Origin: Clostridium vitabionis
GTDB taxonomy: Bacteria; Bacillota; Clostridia; Lachnospirales; Lachnospiraceae
Direction of reading: 5' to 3'
Length of the DNA stretch: 64,000 nucleotides
Assembly (NCBI RefSeq): GCF_015351765.1
Contig: NZ_JADKQA010000008.1
Span: 1 to 64,000 of the forward strand
Every line of letters begins with the position of its first letter. Position 1 is the first letter of the stretch. Of the stretch, positions 24,603 to 33,396 are shown piece after piece. A model generated the notes under the pieces. That model did not search any database and was not told the origin of the DNA. It saw nothing but the letters and a program-made list of their open reading frames with translations. The translations under genes were made by a program, and so were the position numbers.

Positions 24603-25700
24603 ATGAGCAGCAGCCTGATCGAACTTGACCACATTTCCAAAAGCTTTGACGGGGACCTGATTCTCGATGATCTCTGCCTCTCGGTGAAACCGAATACTTT
24701 CGTCACCCTCCTCGGCCCCTCCGGCTGCGGCAAAACCACCACGCTCCGGATCATTGGCGGCTTTGAGCGGCCGGACAGCGGGCGGGTGATCTTCGAGGGA
24801 CAGGACATCACCTCGCTTCCGGCGAACAAGCGCCGCCTGAACACCGTATTCCAGAAATACTCGCTCTTCCCGCACATGACCATCGCCGAGAATATCGCAT
24901 TCGGCCTGACCATCCGGAAGATGCCGAGGAGCTATATCGAGGATAAGATCAAGTACGCCCTGAAGCTGGTCAACCTCCAGGGCTTTGAGAACCGCTCAAT
25001 CGATTCCCTCTCCGGCGGCCAGCAGCAGCGAATTGCCATTGCCCGCGCCATCGTGAACGAGCCGAAGCTCCTGCTTCTGGACGAGCCGCTGGGCGCCCTG
25101 GATCGGAAGCTCCGCGAGGATATGCAGTACGAGCTGATCCGCCTGAAAAATGAGCTCGGCATCACCTTCATCTACGTCACGCACGACCAGGAGGAGGCGA
25201 TGACCATGTCGGACACGGTCGTGGTCATGAACCAGGGCTACATCCAGCAGATGGGCTCGCCGGAGCAGATCTACAATGAGCCGGAAAATGCCTTCGTGGC
25301 GGACTTTATCGGCGAGAGCAATATTGTCCCGGGGCTCATGATCCGCGATGAGCTCGTCGAAATCTTCGGCGCGAAATTTGCCTGCGTGGACCGCGGCTTC
25401 GGGAGCAATAAACCGGTCGATGTCGTGATCCGCCCGGAGGATGTGGAGCTTGTCCGCCCGGAGGACGGAACCCTGCGGGGGATCGTGACCCACCGCATTT
25501 TCAAGGGGGACAACTACGAGATGGAGGTCACCACCCCGGACGGCTTCGAGTGGCTGGTGCACAGCACGAAGAAGTATGAGCTGGACGACCGCGTCGGCAT
25601 CCGGGTTGACCCCTACAATATCCAGATCATGAACAAGCCGGAATCCGAGGATGAGCAGGCCGCCAGCCTCCTCAAGGAGGAAGCGGAAAAGCTGGTGTAA
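24603..25700 (+). CDS. potA: Spermidine/putrescine ABC transporter ATPase
   Basis: A 365-residue ATPase: Walker [10 protein letters not shown], signature LSGGQQQR, Walker [13 protein letters not shown], His-switch VTHDQEEAM, then a TOBE-type C-terminal domain ([10 protein letters not shown]). It powers import by the two permeases encoded next. ATG 24603 has GGAGG 8 bases upstream. Confidence 0.94.
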   Translation: MSSSLIELDHISKSFDGDLILDDLCLSVKPNTFVTLLGPSGCGKTTTLRIIGGFERPDSGRVIFEGQDITSLPANKRRLNTVFQKYSLFPHMTIAENIAFGLTIRKMPRSYIEDKIKYALKLVNLQGFENRSIDSLSGGQQQRIAIARAIVNEPKLLLLDEPLGALDRKLREDMQYELIRLKNELGITFIYVTHDQEEAMTMSDTVVVMNQGYIQQMGSPEQIYNEPENAFVADFIGESNIVPGLMIRDELVEIFGAKFACVDRGFGSNKPVDVVIRPEDVELVRPEDGTLRGIVTHRIFKGDNYEMEVTTPDGFEWLVHSTKKYELDDRVGIRVDPYNIQIMNKPESEDEQAASLLKEEAEKLV

Positions 25701-25722
25701 CTGTCTAAAAGGAGCTTCTGTC

Positions 25723-26544
25723 ATGAAAAAAACAAGGTCTCTTCTCGCCTTTCCCTATATTGTGTGGATGATCGGCTTCACCGTCATCCCCCTGCTCATG
25801 GTCTTCTACTATGGCCTGACCGACCGGTCCGGCGCGTTTACCCTGGAAAATCTGATCGCCATGGGGAGCCGGGAGCACATGAAGGCGCTTCTGCTCTCCC
25901 TCGGCCTCTCCCTGCTCAGCACGGCGATCTGCCTCCTTCTTGCCTACCCGATCGCCCTGATCCTCCGGAAAAAGGGCATCGGGAGCGGGAGCTTCATGGT
26001 CTTTATCTTCATCCTGCCCATGTGGATGAACTTCCTGCTCCGGACCCTGGCCTGGCAGACGCTCCTGGAAAAGAACGGCGTCATCAACGGCATCCTCAGC
26101 CTCCTCCGCCTCCCCGGGATCAGCATCATCAACACCTCGGGAGCGATCGTGCTCGGCATGGTCTACAACTTTCTCCCCTTCATGGTCCTGCCGATCTACA
26201 ATGTCATGGAGAAGATCGACGACAACACCATCAATGCCGCCTATGATCTCGGCGCCAGCAATTTTCAGACGCTACGCTACGTGTGGATCCCCTTGAGCAA
26301 GCCCGGGATCGTCAGCGGGATCACGATGGTCTTCGTCCCTGCCCTGACGACCTTCGTCATCTCGGATATCCTCGGCGGCGGCAAGATCATGCTGATCGGA
26401 AATGTCATTGACCAGGCATTTACCAAGGGGAGCAACTGGAACCTGGGCGCCGGCCTCTCGCTGGTTCTCATGGTGTTCATCCTGCTCAGCATGGCCTGGC
26501 TGCAGAAATACGATAAGGATGTGGAAGGAGGCGGGCTGCTCTGA
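25723..26544 (+). CDS. potB: Spermidine/putrescine ABC transporter permease
   Basis: A 273-residue permease with six hydrophobic segments and the EAA loop NAAYDLGASNFQTLRYVWIP near residue 170-190. It forms the channel with the PotC domain of the next protein. The stop overlaps the next start by one base (TGATG). Confidence 0.92.
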   Translation: MKKTRSLLAFPYIVWMIGFTVIPLLMVFYYGLTDRSGAFTLENLIAMGSREHMKALLLSLGLSLLSTAICLLLAYPIALILRKKGIGSGSFMVFIFILPMWMNFLLRTLAWQTLLEKNGVINGILSLLRLPGISIINTSGAIVLGMVYNFLPFMVLPIYNVMEKIDDNTINAAYDLGASNFQTLRYVWIPLSKPGIVSGITMVFVPALTTFVISDILGGGKIMLIGNVIDQAFTKGSNWNLGAGLSLVLMVFILLSMAWLQKYDKDVEGGGLL

Positions 26545-28481
26545 TGAAACGACATAAATCGGCGAAACAGTTTTTTCAGGATTTCTATCTTGTCCTGATT
26601 CTCCTGTTTCTCTACACCCCGATCCTGACGATGATCGTGCTCTCCTTCAACAACACGAAATCCCGGACCCTCTGGGGCGGCTTCACCACGCAGTGGTACC
26701 GGAAGATGTTCGACGACCCGACGATCATGGCTGCCCTCAACAACACGCTGCTGATCGCGTTTTTCAGCGCGCTCATCGCCACCATCCTGGGGACGGCAGC
26801 CGCCATCGGCATCCGCGCCATGAAGGGCTGGCCGAAGACGTTGACCATGATGGTCAACAACATCCCGATGCTGAACTCCGACATTGTCACCGGGATTTCC
26901 CTGATGCTCGCCTTCATCGCCTACGGCATTTCCCTGGGGTTTAAGACTGTGCTGATCGCCCACATCACGTTCAATGTGCCCTATGTGATCCTGAGCGTCA
27001 TGCCGAAATTAAAGCAGACGAACCGCAGCACCTATGAGGCCGCCCTGGATCTCGGCGCCACGCCGTCGCAGGCTTTCCGGAAGATCGTATTCCCGGACAT
27101 CCTTCCCGGCGTCCTCTCGGGCTTCCTGATGGCCTTCACCATGTCCCTGGACGATTTCATCATCACGCATTTCACCCGGGGTGCCGGCATCGATACCCTG
27201 TCCACCCTGATTTACAGTGAAGTGCGCCGGGGAATCCAGCCCACCATGTACGCGCTCTCCAGTGTGATCTTTATCGCGGTGCTCGTCCTCCTCATCATCA
27301 CCAATTTCTCCCCGCAGGAGCCGCGCGGCAGAAAACCGCTGACCGGCGCGGAGGCCGCGGCGCTCGCCCAGAAGAAACGGAAGAGCAGCTCCCTCCGGAA
27401 GGGGATTCTCGCCCTGGCCGCGATGGCGATTCTCCTGATCAGCGCCCTCGGAACCTGGCGCCGCTACACCGCGGTGAAGTCCAATGAGCTCTATGTCTAC
27501 AACTGGGGCGAGTACATCGACCCGTCGGTGATTGACGAGTTCGAGAAGGAAACCGGCATCAACGTGACCTATGACCTTTTTGAGACGAACGAGGAGATGT
27601 ACCCGGTTATCGAGGCGGGCGCGGTGAACTACGACGCGGTCTGCCCGTCGGACTATATGATCCAGAAGATGCAGGAAAATGGCCTCCTCGCGGAGATCAA
27701 CTGGGACAAGGTGCCGAATATTCACAATATCGACCCGAAGTATATGGAGATGTCCAGGGCGTTCGACCCGGAAAACAAGTACTCTGTGCCCTACACCTGG
27801 GGGACGGTCGGCATCCTCTACAACACCAAGCTGATCCGGGAGAAGAACCTCCCTGTGCCCGCGAAGTGGGAGGATCTCTGGAATCCCGCCTACAAGGGGG
27901 AAATCCTGATGCAGGATTCTGTGCGTGATGCCTTCATGGTCGCCCTGAAATCCCTCGGCTATTCCTGCAACTCCACCGACATCAACCAGCTCCAGGAGGC
28001 GAAGCGCAAGCTGATCGCCCAGAAGCCTCTCGTCCAGGCCTACGTCATCGACCAGGTCCGGGACAAGATGATCGGCGGCGAGGCGGCGCTCGGCGTCATT
28101 TACTCCGGAGAGATCCTCTACATCCAGGATGAGGTGAAAAATCAGGGGCTGGACTATGACCTGAATTATGTCATCCCGGAGGAGGGAACGAACCTCTGGC
28201 TAGATTCCTGGGTCATCCCGAAAAACGCGAGAAACAGGGAAAATGCCGAGAAATGGCTCGATTTCCTCTGCCGCCCGGATATCGCCATGAAGAACTTTGA
28301 ATACATCACCTACTCAACCCCCAACAAGGCTGTCTACGATATGCTGGACGACGACATGAAGAACAACAAGGCCGTCTTCCCGGATGACAGCCGGCTGGCG
28401 AACAGCGAGGTATACCAGTACCTCGGCGAGGACGCGGACGCGACCTATGACGAGCTGTGGAAAGAGGTAAAATCCGAGTAA
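26544..28481 (+). CDS. PotC-PotD fusion: permease joined to substrate-binding protein
   Basis: A 645-residue protein. Residues 1-260 are a PotC permease with the EAA loop AALDLGATPSQAFRKIVFP. A short linker (GRKPLTGAEAAALAQKKRK) and one membrane helix (ILALAAMAILLISALGTW, about 290-310) lead to a PotD-like binding protein (LYVYNWGEYIDPSVIDEFEK, then VPYTWGTVGILYNTKLI and WLDSWVIPKNA). The extra helix places the binding domain outside the cell, tethered to the channel. Such fusions recur in Firmicutes. Confidence 0.93.
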   Translation: MKRHKSAKQFFQDFYLVLILLFLYTPILTMIVLSFNNTKSRTLWGGFTTQWYRKMFDDPTIMAALNNTLLIAFFSALIATILGTAAAIGIRAMKGWPKTLTMMVNNIPMLNSDIVTGISLMLAFIAYGISLGFKTVLIAHITFNVPYVILSVMPKLKQTNRSTYEAALDLGATPSQAFRKIVFPDILPGVLSGFLMAFTMSLDDFIITHFTRGAGIDTLSTLIYSEVRRGIQPTMYALSSVIFIAVLVLLIITNFSPQEPRGRKPLTGAEAAALAQKKRKSSSLRKGILALAAMAILLISALGTWRRYTAVKSNELYVYNWGEYIDPSVIDEFEKETGINVTYDLFETNEEMYPVIEAGAVNYDAVCPSDYMIQKMQENGLLAEINWDKVPNIHNIDPKYMEMSRAFDPENKYSVPYTWGTVGILYNTKLIREKNLPVPAKWEDLWNPAYKGEILMQDSVRDAFMVALKSLGYSCNSTDINQLQEAKRKLIAQKPLVQAYVIDQVRDKMIGGEAALGVIYSGEILYIQDEVKNQGLDYDLNYVIPEEGTNLWLDSWVIPKNARNRENAEKWLDFLCRPDIAMKNFEYITYSTPNKAVYDMLDDDMKNNKAVFPDDSRLANSEVYQYLGEDADATYDELWKEVKSE

Positions 28482-28506
28482 GAAAAACGGAGAAAGGAAT
28501 ATAACG

Positions 28507-28935
28507 ATGATCATCGCAGTCCCCACCGATCACGGCGAGATCTTCCCGCACTTCGGGAATGCCGTGGAATTCACGATATTTACCACGAATGAATTTGACG
28601 AGATCGAAAAGACAGAATCGATCCCCGCGCCCGGCACGGGATACCGGGACATCCTCCCGGAGCTTGTCCGCCGCGGCGTCAGGGTGATCATCTGCGGAAA
28701 AATCGGCGCCTATGCCGTCCTTGCGGTGCGCGGCGCCGGGATCATGCTGCTCGGCGGCGCGTCCGGGAAAGCCGAAGACCGGGTTCTGGATTTTCTCGGC
28801 GGGACGCTCCGCTTCTACGCGCCCGGAGAGCCGGTCTCCCCGGCGCCCGCCCCGGGTGAAGAACCGGAGACCGGCGACGGCATCGAGACCGACGGCAACA
28901 TCGCAGCCTGCGGTTCCAATCCGGTCTGCACCTGA
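28507..28935 (+). CDS. NifB/NifX-like cofactor-binding domain protein
   Basis: A 142-residue protein of the dinitrogenase iron-molybdenum cofactor biosynthesis superfamily: AVPTDHGEIFPHFGNAVEFT, then IICGKIGAYAVLAVRGAGIM. It ends with a Pro/Glu-rich tail and two cysteines (IAACGSNPVC). There is no nitrogenase locus here; stand-alone members are of unknown function. It follows the polyamine operon by 25 bases and may be cotranscribed. Confidence 0.78.
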   Translation: MIIAVPTDHGEIFPHFGNAVEFTIFTTNEFDEIEKTESIPAPGTGYRDILPELVRRGVRVIICGKIGAYAVLAVRGAGIMLLGGASGKAEDRVLDFLGGTLRFYAPGEPVSPAPAPGEEPETGDGIETDGNIAACGSNPVCT

Positions 28936-29059
28936 ACCATCCGCACGCGAATTGTGCCACGGCCACCGGCCGGACGAATTGTGCCCACGGCCGCCGTCCG
29001 GACATTTTCAACAGAATTTCAGCAGCACGGCCGGCCGGCAGCGGAGAGGATCCCGCCGG

Positions 29060-30448
29060 TCAGGCCGTTTTTCTGCCCTGCCCCGGCAGCTTAACCGCCC
29101 TGCGGAAGACAATCACCGAAATCCCTGCGGAGATGAGCTCCGCCGCCCAGAAGGCGTGCCAGACCCCGGCGGGTCCCAGAAACCGGCTGAATATCCACGC
29201 CGCCGGAAGGATGACCAGGATATACCGGCAGAGGGAGATGACAAGCGAGGGAAGCCCTTCCCCCATCCCTTCCAGCGCTCCGGAGCAGGTGATGGAGACC
29301 GAGGAGACCACAAATCCGGCGCAGATCACGCGGAGCGCCTCCGCCCCGGCGGCCACCGTCCCCGGGTCTTCACTGAAAAGGCTGATCAGCCGGTCCGGAA
29401 TCTCCAGGCAGATGACCGTGCCGAATGCCATGATGACGGCGCACATCAGAAGAACCTGCCGGAAAATCTTCCGGACCCGTCCGGATTCCCCGGCGCCGTA
29501 ATTATAGCCGATCAGCGGGCGCATGCCCTGGATGATCCCATTTGCCGTCAGGTAGAGAAACGTCTGCAGCTTGTAATAAATCCCGAGGACCATCACGTAG
29601 GTCTCCGACCAGGCGGAGAGGATGCCGTTCATCACGGAGATCATGACCGAGGGCAGCGCCAGGTTCAGGGTTGCCGGAATGCCGACGCTGTAGAGCCGCC
29701 TCGCCATGGCGCCCTCGGGACTGGCCAGGCCACGGCGGATCCTGACCGGGATCGGGCGGAACACATAGACCGCCAGATACCAGATGAGCGTGACCATCTG
29801 TCCGATCCCGGTAGCCGCCGCGGCGCCCTCGATTCCCCATGCGGGAAACGGCCCGAGCCCGAAGATCATGCAGGGGTCGAGAAGGATATTCGTGAGGCAG
29901 CCGGCCATCATGGCTGCCATGCTGACCTTCATCTGCCCCACCGCCTGGAAAATCTTCTCCCAGGTGATCGACACATTGACGGCTATGGAGAACCCGAAGA
30001 CAATCCTGGCGTAGGAAAGGCCGTAGCGGAGCACGGGCACACTTCCGGTATACATCCGGAGGAACGGGCCGATGATGAGGAGGCTCAGGATGGTCAGCAC
30101 GATGCCGTGAATCACGGAGAGCAGGACGCCCTGTGTCGCCGCGAAATCCGCATTTTCCTGCTGGCCGGCGCCGAGAAACCAGGCGATGGCCGCGTTGACC
30201 CCGACGCCGAAGCCGATCGCCATGGCGCCGATAAAGTTCTGGATCGGGAAAACCAGCGACAGCGCCGTCATGGCGTCCCCGCTGATTTTCGCCACAAAGT
30301 AGCTGTCCACAATGTTATAGAGGGCATTCACCGCCATGGAAATGACCATGGGGAGTGCCATGGAGACAAGAAGCGGGAAAACCGGGCGGGTCCTCATAAA
30401 GGACGGATCCCGGCCTTCCCGCTTCGCAGATTCAGCAGAATTCATCAT
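29060..30448 (-). CDS. MATE-family multidrug exporter
   Basis: A 462-residue membrane protein with twelve predicted helices in two halves; the N-terminal MALPMVISMAVNALYNIVDS and VFPIQNFIGAMAIGFGVGVN are typical MATE motifs, and GMRPLIGYNYGAG marks the second half. It exports cationic compounds using Na+ or H+. The start overlaps the trmL stop by 17 bases. Substrate unknown. Confidence 0.9.
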   Translation of the reverse strand: MMNSAESAKREGRDPSFMRTRPVFPLLVSMALPMVISMAVNALYNIVDSYFVAKISGDAMTALSLVFPIQNFIGAMAIGFGVGVNAAIAWFLGAGQQENADFAATQGVLLSVIHGIVLTILSLLIIGPFLRMYTGSVPVLRYGLSYARIVFGFSIAVNVSITWEKIFQAVGQMKVSMAAMMAGCLTNILLDPCMIFGLGPFPAWGIEGAAAATGIGQMVTLIWYLAVYVFRPIPVRIRRGLASPEGAMARRLYSVGIPATLNLALPSVMISVMNGILSAWSETYVMVLGIYYKLQTFLYLTANGIIQGMRPLIGYNYGAGESGRVRKIFRQVLLMCAVIMAFGTVICLEIPDRLISLFSEDPGTVAAGAEALRVICAGFVVSSVSITCSGALEGMGEGLPSLVISLCRYILVILPAAWIFSRFLGPAGVWHAFWAAELISAGISVIVFRRAVKLPGQGRKTA

Positions 30449-30950
30449 ATGATTCTTCACTCTTCCAGTGCATGCGATGCAGCCGGCCATACGGCTCGAG
30501 ACCGCGGAACCGGTTCTGCCGCAGAGCCTCATAGAGCACAATCGCGGCGGAATCCGCCAGATTGAGGGAACGCTCATTCTCCCGCATCGGAATCCGGACA
30601 CAGGTATCCTCATGATCCACCAGGATCTCTTCCGGAATCCCCCGGCTCTCCGGCCCGAACATGAGAAAATCGTCTTCCCCGTAGGACACCTCCGTGTAGA
30701 GCTGGTGCGCCTTGGTTGTCGCATAATAGATGCGGGCTCCCGGATTTTTTTCACAGAAATCCGCGTAATCCATGTAATAGCGGTAGTCCAGCCGCGGCCA
30801 GTAATCCATCCCCGCCCGCTTTGCCGCCTTGTCGGACAGGCTGAAGGTCAGCGGGCCGATGATGTGCAGCGTCGTCCCGGTCACCACACAGGTGCGGCCG
30901 ATATTGCCGGTGTTCGCCGGCTTTTCCGGTTCAAAAAGCACAAGGTTCAT
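30432..30950 (-). CDS. trmL: tRNA (cytidine/uridine-34-2'-O)-methyltransferase
   Basis: A 172-residue SPOUT methyltransferase: PEKPANTGNIGRTC near the N-terminus and the knot motifs LMFGPESRGIPEEIL and RIPMRENERSLNLADSAAIV. It methylates the wobble ribose of certain leucine tRNAs. It overlaps the upstream aminotransferase by ATGA. Confidence 0.93.
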   Translation of the reverse strand: MNLVLFEPEKPANTGNIGRTCVVTGTTLHIIGPLTFSLSDKAAKRAGMDYWPRLDYRYYMDYADFCEKNPGARIYYATTKAHQLYTEVSYGEDDFLMFGPESRGIPEEILVDHEDTCVRIPMRENERSLNLADSAAIVLYEALRQNRFRGLEPYGRLHRMHWKSEESYDEFC

Positions 30951-32122
30951 GATTTCCGCTCCGCGGTAAGCTTCCGGAGAAAATGTTCCAGCCGCTCCAG
31001 CGCCCTTTTCAGGTCCCGGATCGAGTACGCATAGGAGATCCGGAGAAAGCCCTCGCCGCAGTTACCAAAAGCGGTGCCGGGCACCAGGGCGAGTTTTTCC
31101 TCGCGGAGAAGCCTGGTGGCAAATTCATCCGAGGTCATCCCGAACTTCTTGATGCTGGGGAACACATAGAACGCGCCGAACGGCTCAAAGCAGTCCATGC
31201 CCAGCTCGCGCAGGCGGCCAACCAGGAACTTCCGGCGCTCATCGTAGGCGCTGCGCATCCGCTTGATGTCGTCGTCCCCGTTTTTCAGTGCCTCCACCGC
31301 CGCATACTGGCTCGTCGTGGGGGCGCACATGATCGCGAACTGGTGGATCTTCAGCATCTGGCGGATAATTGCCTCGGGCCCAGCCGCGTAGCCGAGCCGC
31401 CAGCCGGTCATGGCATAGGTCTTGGAAAAGCCGTTGATCACGACCGTCCGCTCGCGCATACCCGGGAGGGAGGCGATGGAGACATGCTCTACCCCGTAGG
31501 TCAGCTCGGAATAAATCTCGTCGCTGAGCACATAGAGGTCATTGTCAATGATGATGTCCCGGATCGCCTCGAGATCCTTCTTCTCCATGACCGCGCCCGT
31601 CGGGTTATTGGGATAGGGCATGATCAGGATCTTGGTTCTCGGCGTGATTTTCTCCCGGAGCTCTTCCGGCGTCAGGCGGAAATCATTTTCCTCCTTCAGC
31701 TCTACGATCACCGGAACGCCGCCGGCAAGCACCGTGCAGGGGACATAGGAGACATAGCTCGGCTGCGGGATCAGCACCTCATCGCCCGGATCCAGCATCG
31801 CCCGGAGCGCATCGTCGATCGCCTCGCTGCCGCCGACCGTGATTATGATCTCCTTTTTCGGATCATACTGGAGCCCCTGGCGGCGCATCAGGTATTTGCC
31901 GATCTCCTCGCGGAGCTGCATCAGGCCGGAATTAGACGTGTAGAAGGTGCGCCCCTTCTCCAGAGACCGGATGCCCTCCTCCCGCACATGCCAGGGCGTG
32001 TCGAAATCCGGCTCGCCGACGCCCAGGGAAATGGCGCCGTCCATCTCACTGACTATATCAAAAAATTTCCGGATCCCGGAAGGCTGGATCTGGGTTATGG
32101 TTTTGGAAAGCGGATCTCTCAC
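30947..32122 (-). CDS. PLP-dependent aminotransferase, class I/II
   Basis: A 391-residue fold-type I aminotransferase: SLGVGEPDFDTPWHV, PYPNNPTGAV, the PLP lysine in NGFSKTYAMTGWRLGY (about residue 233) and the carboxylate-binding FLRISYAYS. It resembles PatA/AraT-type aromatic or broad-range enzymes. Its regulator-like neighbour is an Lrp/AsnC protein translated from the same message. Substrate not determined. Confidence 0.9.
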   Translation of the reverse strand: MRDPLSKTITQIQPSGIRKFFDIVSEMDGAISLGVGEPDFDTPWHVREEGIRSLEKGRTFYTSNSGLMQLREEIGKYLMRRQGLQYDPKKEIIITVGGSEAIDDALRAMLDPGDEVLIPQPSYVSYVPCTVLAGGVPVIVELKEENDFRLTPEELREKITPRTKILIMPYPNNPTGAVMEKKDLEAIRDIIIDNDLYVLSDEIYSELTYGVEHVSIASLPGMRERTVVINGFSKTYAMTGWRLGYAAGPEAIIRQMLKIHQFAIMCAPTTSQYAAVEALKNGDDDIKRMRSAYDERRKFLVGRLRELGMDCFEPFGAFYVFPSIKKFGMTSDEFATRLLREEKLALVPGTAFGNCGEGFLRISYAYSIRDLKRALERLEHFLRKLTAERKS

Positions 32123-32607
32123 GGGTTGACCATCATCCTTTCATCTCTCGGCTCGTCGCACAGCACGGTGCCGTGATCCTTGTATTTTTTCAGAATAAAG
32201 TGGGTTGCCGTGCTGATGACCGAATCGATCGGAGCCAGCTTCTCGGCGACAAACATGGCAACAGCCCGCATGGTCTTCGCCTCGATGATGACCGTAAAGT
32301 CAAAGCCGCCGGACATCAGGTAGCAGGCGCGGACCTCTGGGTACTGATAAATGCGCTGGGCGATGGTGTCGAAGCCCATCTCCCGCTGGGGCGTGACCTT
32401 GACCTCGATCAGGGCGATCACCTTCTCCTCCTCGGTCTTGTCCCAGTTGATCAGCGTGTGATAACCGCAGATGACATTATCCTTCTCCATCTCATCAATG
32501 GCGGCGGCTACCTTCTCCTGCGGCTCGCCGACCCGCTCAGCCAGTTCCTCCAGGCTGATCCGGCCGTTTGTCTCCATGATCGACAGGATCTGTTCATTCA
32601 TCTTCAT
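32119..32607 (-). CDS. Lrp/AsnC-family regulator
   Basis: A 162-residue protein with an N-terminal helix-turn-helix (NGRISLEELAERVGEPQEKV) and a C-terminal RAM domain (VIALIEVKVTP, ACYLMSGGFDFTVIIEAKTM). These sense amino acids. It overlaps genes on both sides by 4 bases, linking it to the aminotransferase. Confidence 0.9.
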   Translation of the reverse strand: MKMNEQILSIMETNGRISLEELAERVGEPQEKVAAAIDEMEKDNVICGYHTLINWDKTEEEKVIALIEVKVTPQREMGFDTIAQRIYQYPEVRACYLMSGGFDFTVIIEAKTMRAVAMFVAEKLAPIDSVISTATHFILKKYKDHGTVLCDEPRDERMMVNP

Positions 32608-33269
32608 CTCGCAATACCTCCCTCTTTTCGATTTCTGATCTTAATGATCTCATCCTCCGCCGGAAAATCAAGATACGACACCGTTTCCCCGCTGCGGATG
32701 CGGCAGCCATTTCCCCTGACGGTCCAGCCGATCACCGCGGACGGGATGCCCTCTCCGGAAAGCCTGTCCGCAAGCTCCGCCGCGCACTCCACGGCCAGAA
32801 CCAGCGCCCCGCCGGCATCCAGCCGGTAGGGATTCAGATCCAGGAGCTCGCTGATTTCCACCGTCTCCTGGCTCAGGGGGAATCTCCGCAGATCCGCCTC
32901 GAAGCCGCAGCCCCCCTGCCTGGACAGATCCCAGAGCGCGGCAAGAATCCCGCCGTCCCCCGCGGGCACCGCGGCGCGGATTCCCAGCTTCCGGAAGGCC
33001 GGTGGAAGCGGGGTTCCCGGCTCTCCGTCAGCCAGTTCCCGGACCAGCCGGTCCGCGCTTTTCCTTTCCCGCTGCCGGAACATTCCGGAACAGAAAGGCG
33101 GAGAGTATCTCTCCGCCAGCTCACCGGCCAGAAATTCCGCCGCCTCATCCGAACCGGCGAGCGCAATGTCCCCGGCAATCATGAGCGAAAGGCCGGGGCG
33201 GCACTCCCCGTACAATGGGGCTGTCCTGCACTTTCTGACGCGAAAGGCCTTCTCCCGCTCTTCCTCCAT
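32604..33269 (-). CDS. AIR synthase-related protein
   Basis: A 221-residue protein whose second half resembles the C-terminal domain of the PurM/HypE/SelD superfamily: EISELLDLNPYRLDAGGALV, then GIPSAVIGWTVRGNGC. The N-terminal half contains MIAGDIALAGSDEAAEFLAG but lacks a clear ATP-binding signature. Stand-alone AIR synthase-like proteins of this kind are uncharacterised. Its place between a 39-residue membrane peptide and an Lrp regulator gives no clear role. Confidence 0.6.
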   Translation of the reverse strand: MEEEREKAFRVRKCRTAPLYGECRPGLSLMIAGDIALAGSDEAAEFLAGELAERYSPPFCSGMFRQRERKSADRLVRELADGEPGTPLPPAFRKLGIRAAVPAGDGGILAALWDLSRQGGCGFEADLRRFPLSQETVEISELLDLNPYRLDAGGALVLAVECAAELADRLSGEGIPSAVIGWTVRGNGCRIRSGETVSYLDFPAEDEIIKIRNRKEGGIAR

Positions 33270-33388
33270 CAGTTCGCCACTGCCGCGACGCCGGCCACCA
33301 CCATGGAGCCGACCATGGCGATGATGATGATCAGGATGACAATTGCGGAGATCATCCGCTTATTTTTCGGATTATTGAAATCAAACAT
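33269..33388 (-). CDS. 39-residue single-pass membrane peptide
   Basis: The frame reads MFDFNNPKNKRMISAIVIL, then an uninterrupted hydrophobic segment to GVAAVAN: a short basic N-terminus followed by one helix of about 22 residues. It starts 9 bases after the tsaC-type gene and its stop overlaps the next start by one base, so it is translated within the operon. No family is recognised; the N-in orientation follows from the positive charges. Confidence 0.7.
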   Translation of the reverse strand: MFDFNNPKNKRMISAIVILIIIIAMVGSMVVAGVAAVAN

Positions 33389-33396
33389 ACTTTACC

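Noticed and set aside
28936-29059. Terminator between the NifX-like and MATE genes
   Set aside because: There are GC-rich repeats (GCGAATTGTGCC twice) and small stems, but no T-run on either strand, so no clear terminator can be claimed.
28712-30565. A 617-codon plus-strand frame opposite the MATE and NifX-like genes
   Set aside because: It has no recognisable domain, is rich in Arg/Pro/Gly typical of antisense to GC-rich genes, and lies opposite the well-supported MATE exporter and across the end of the NifX-like gene.
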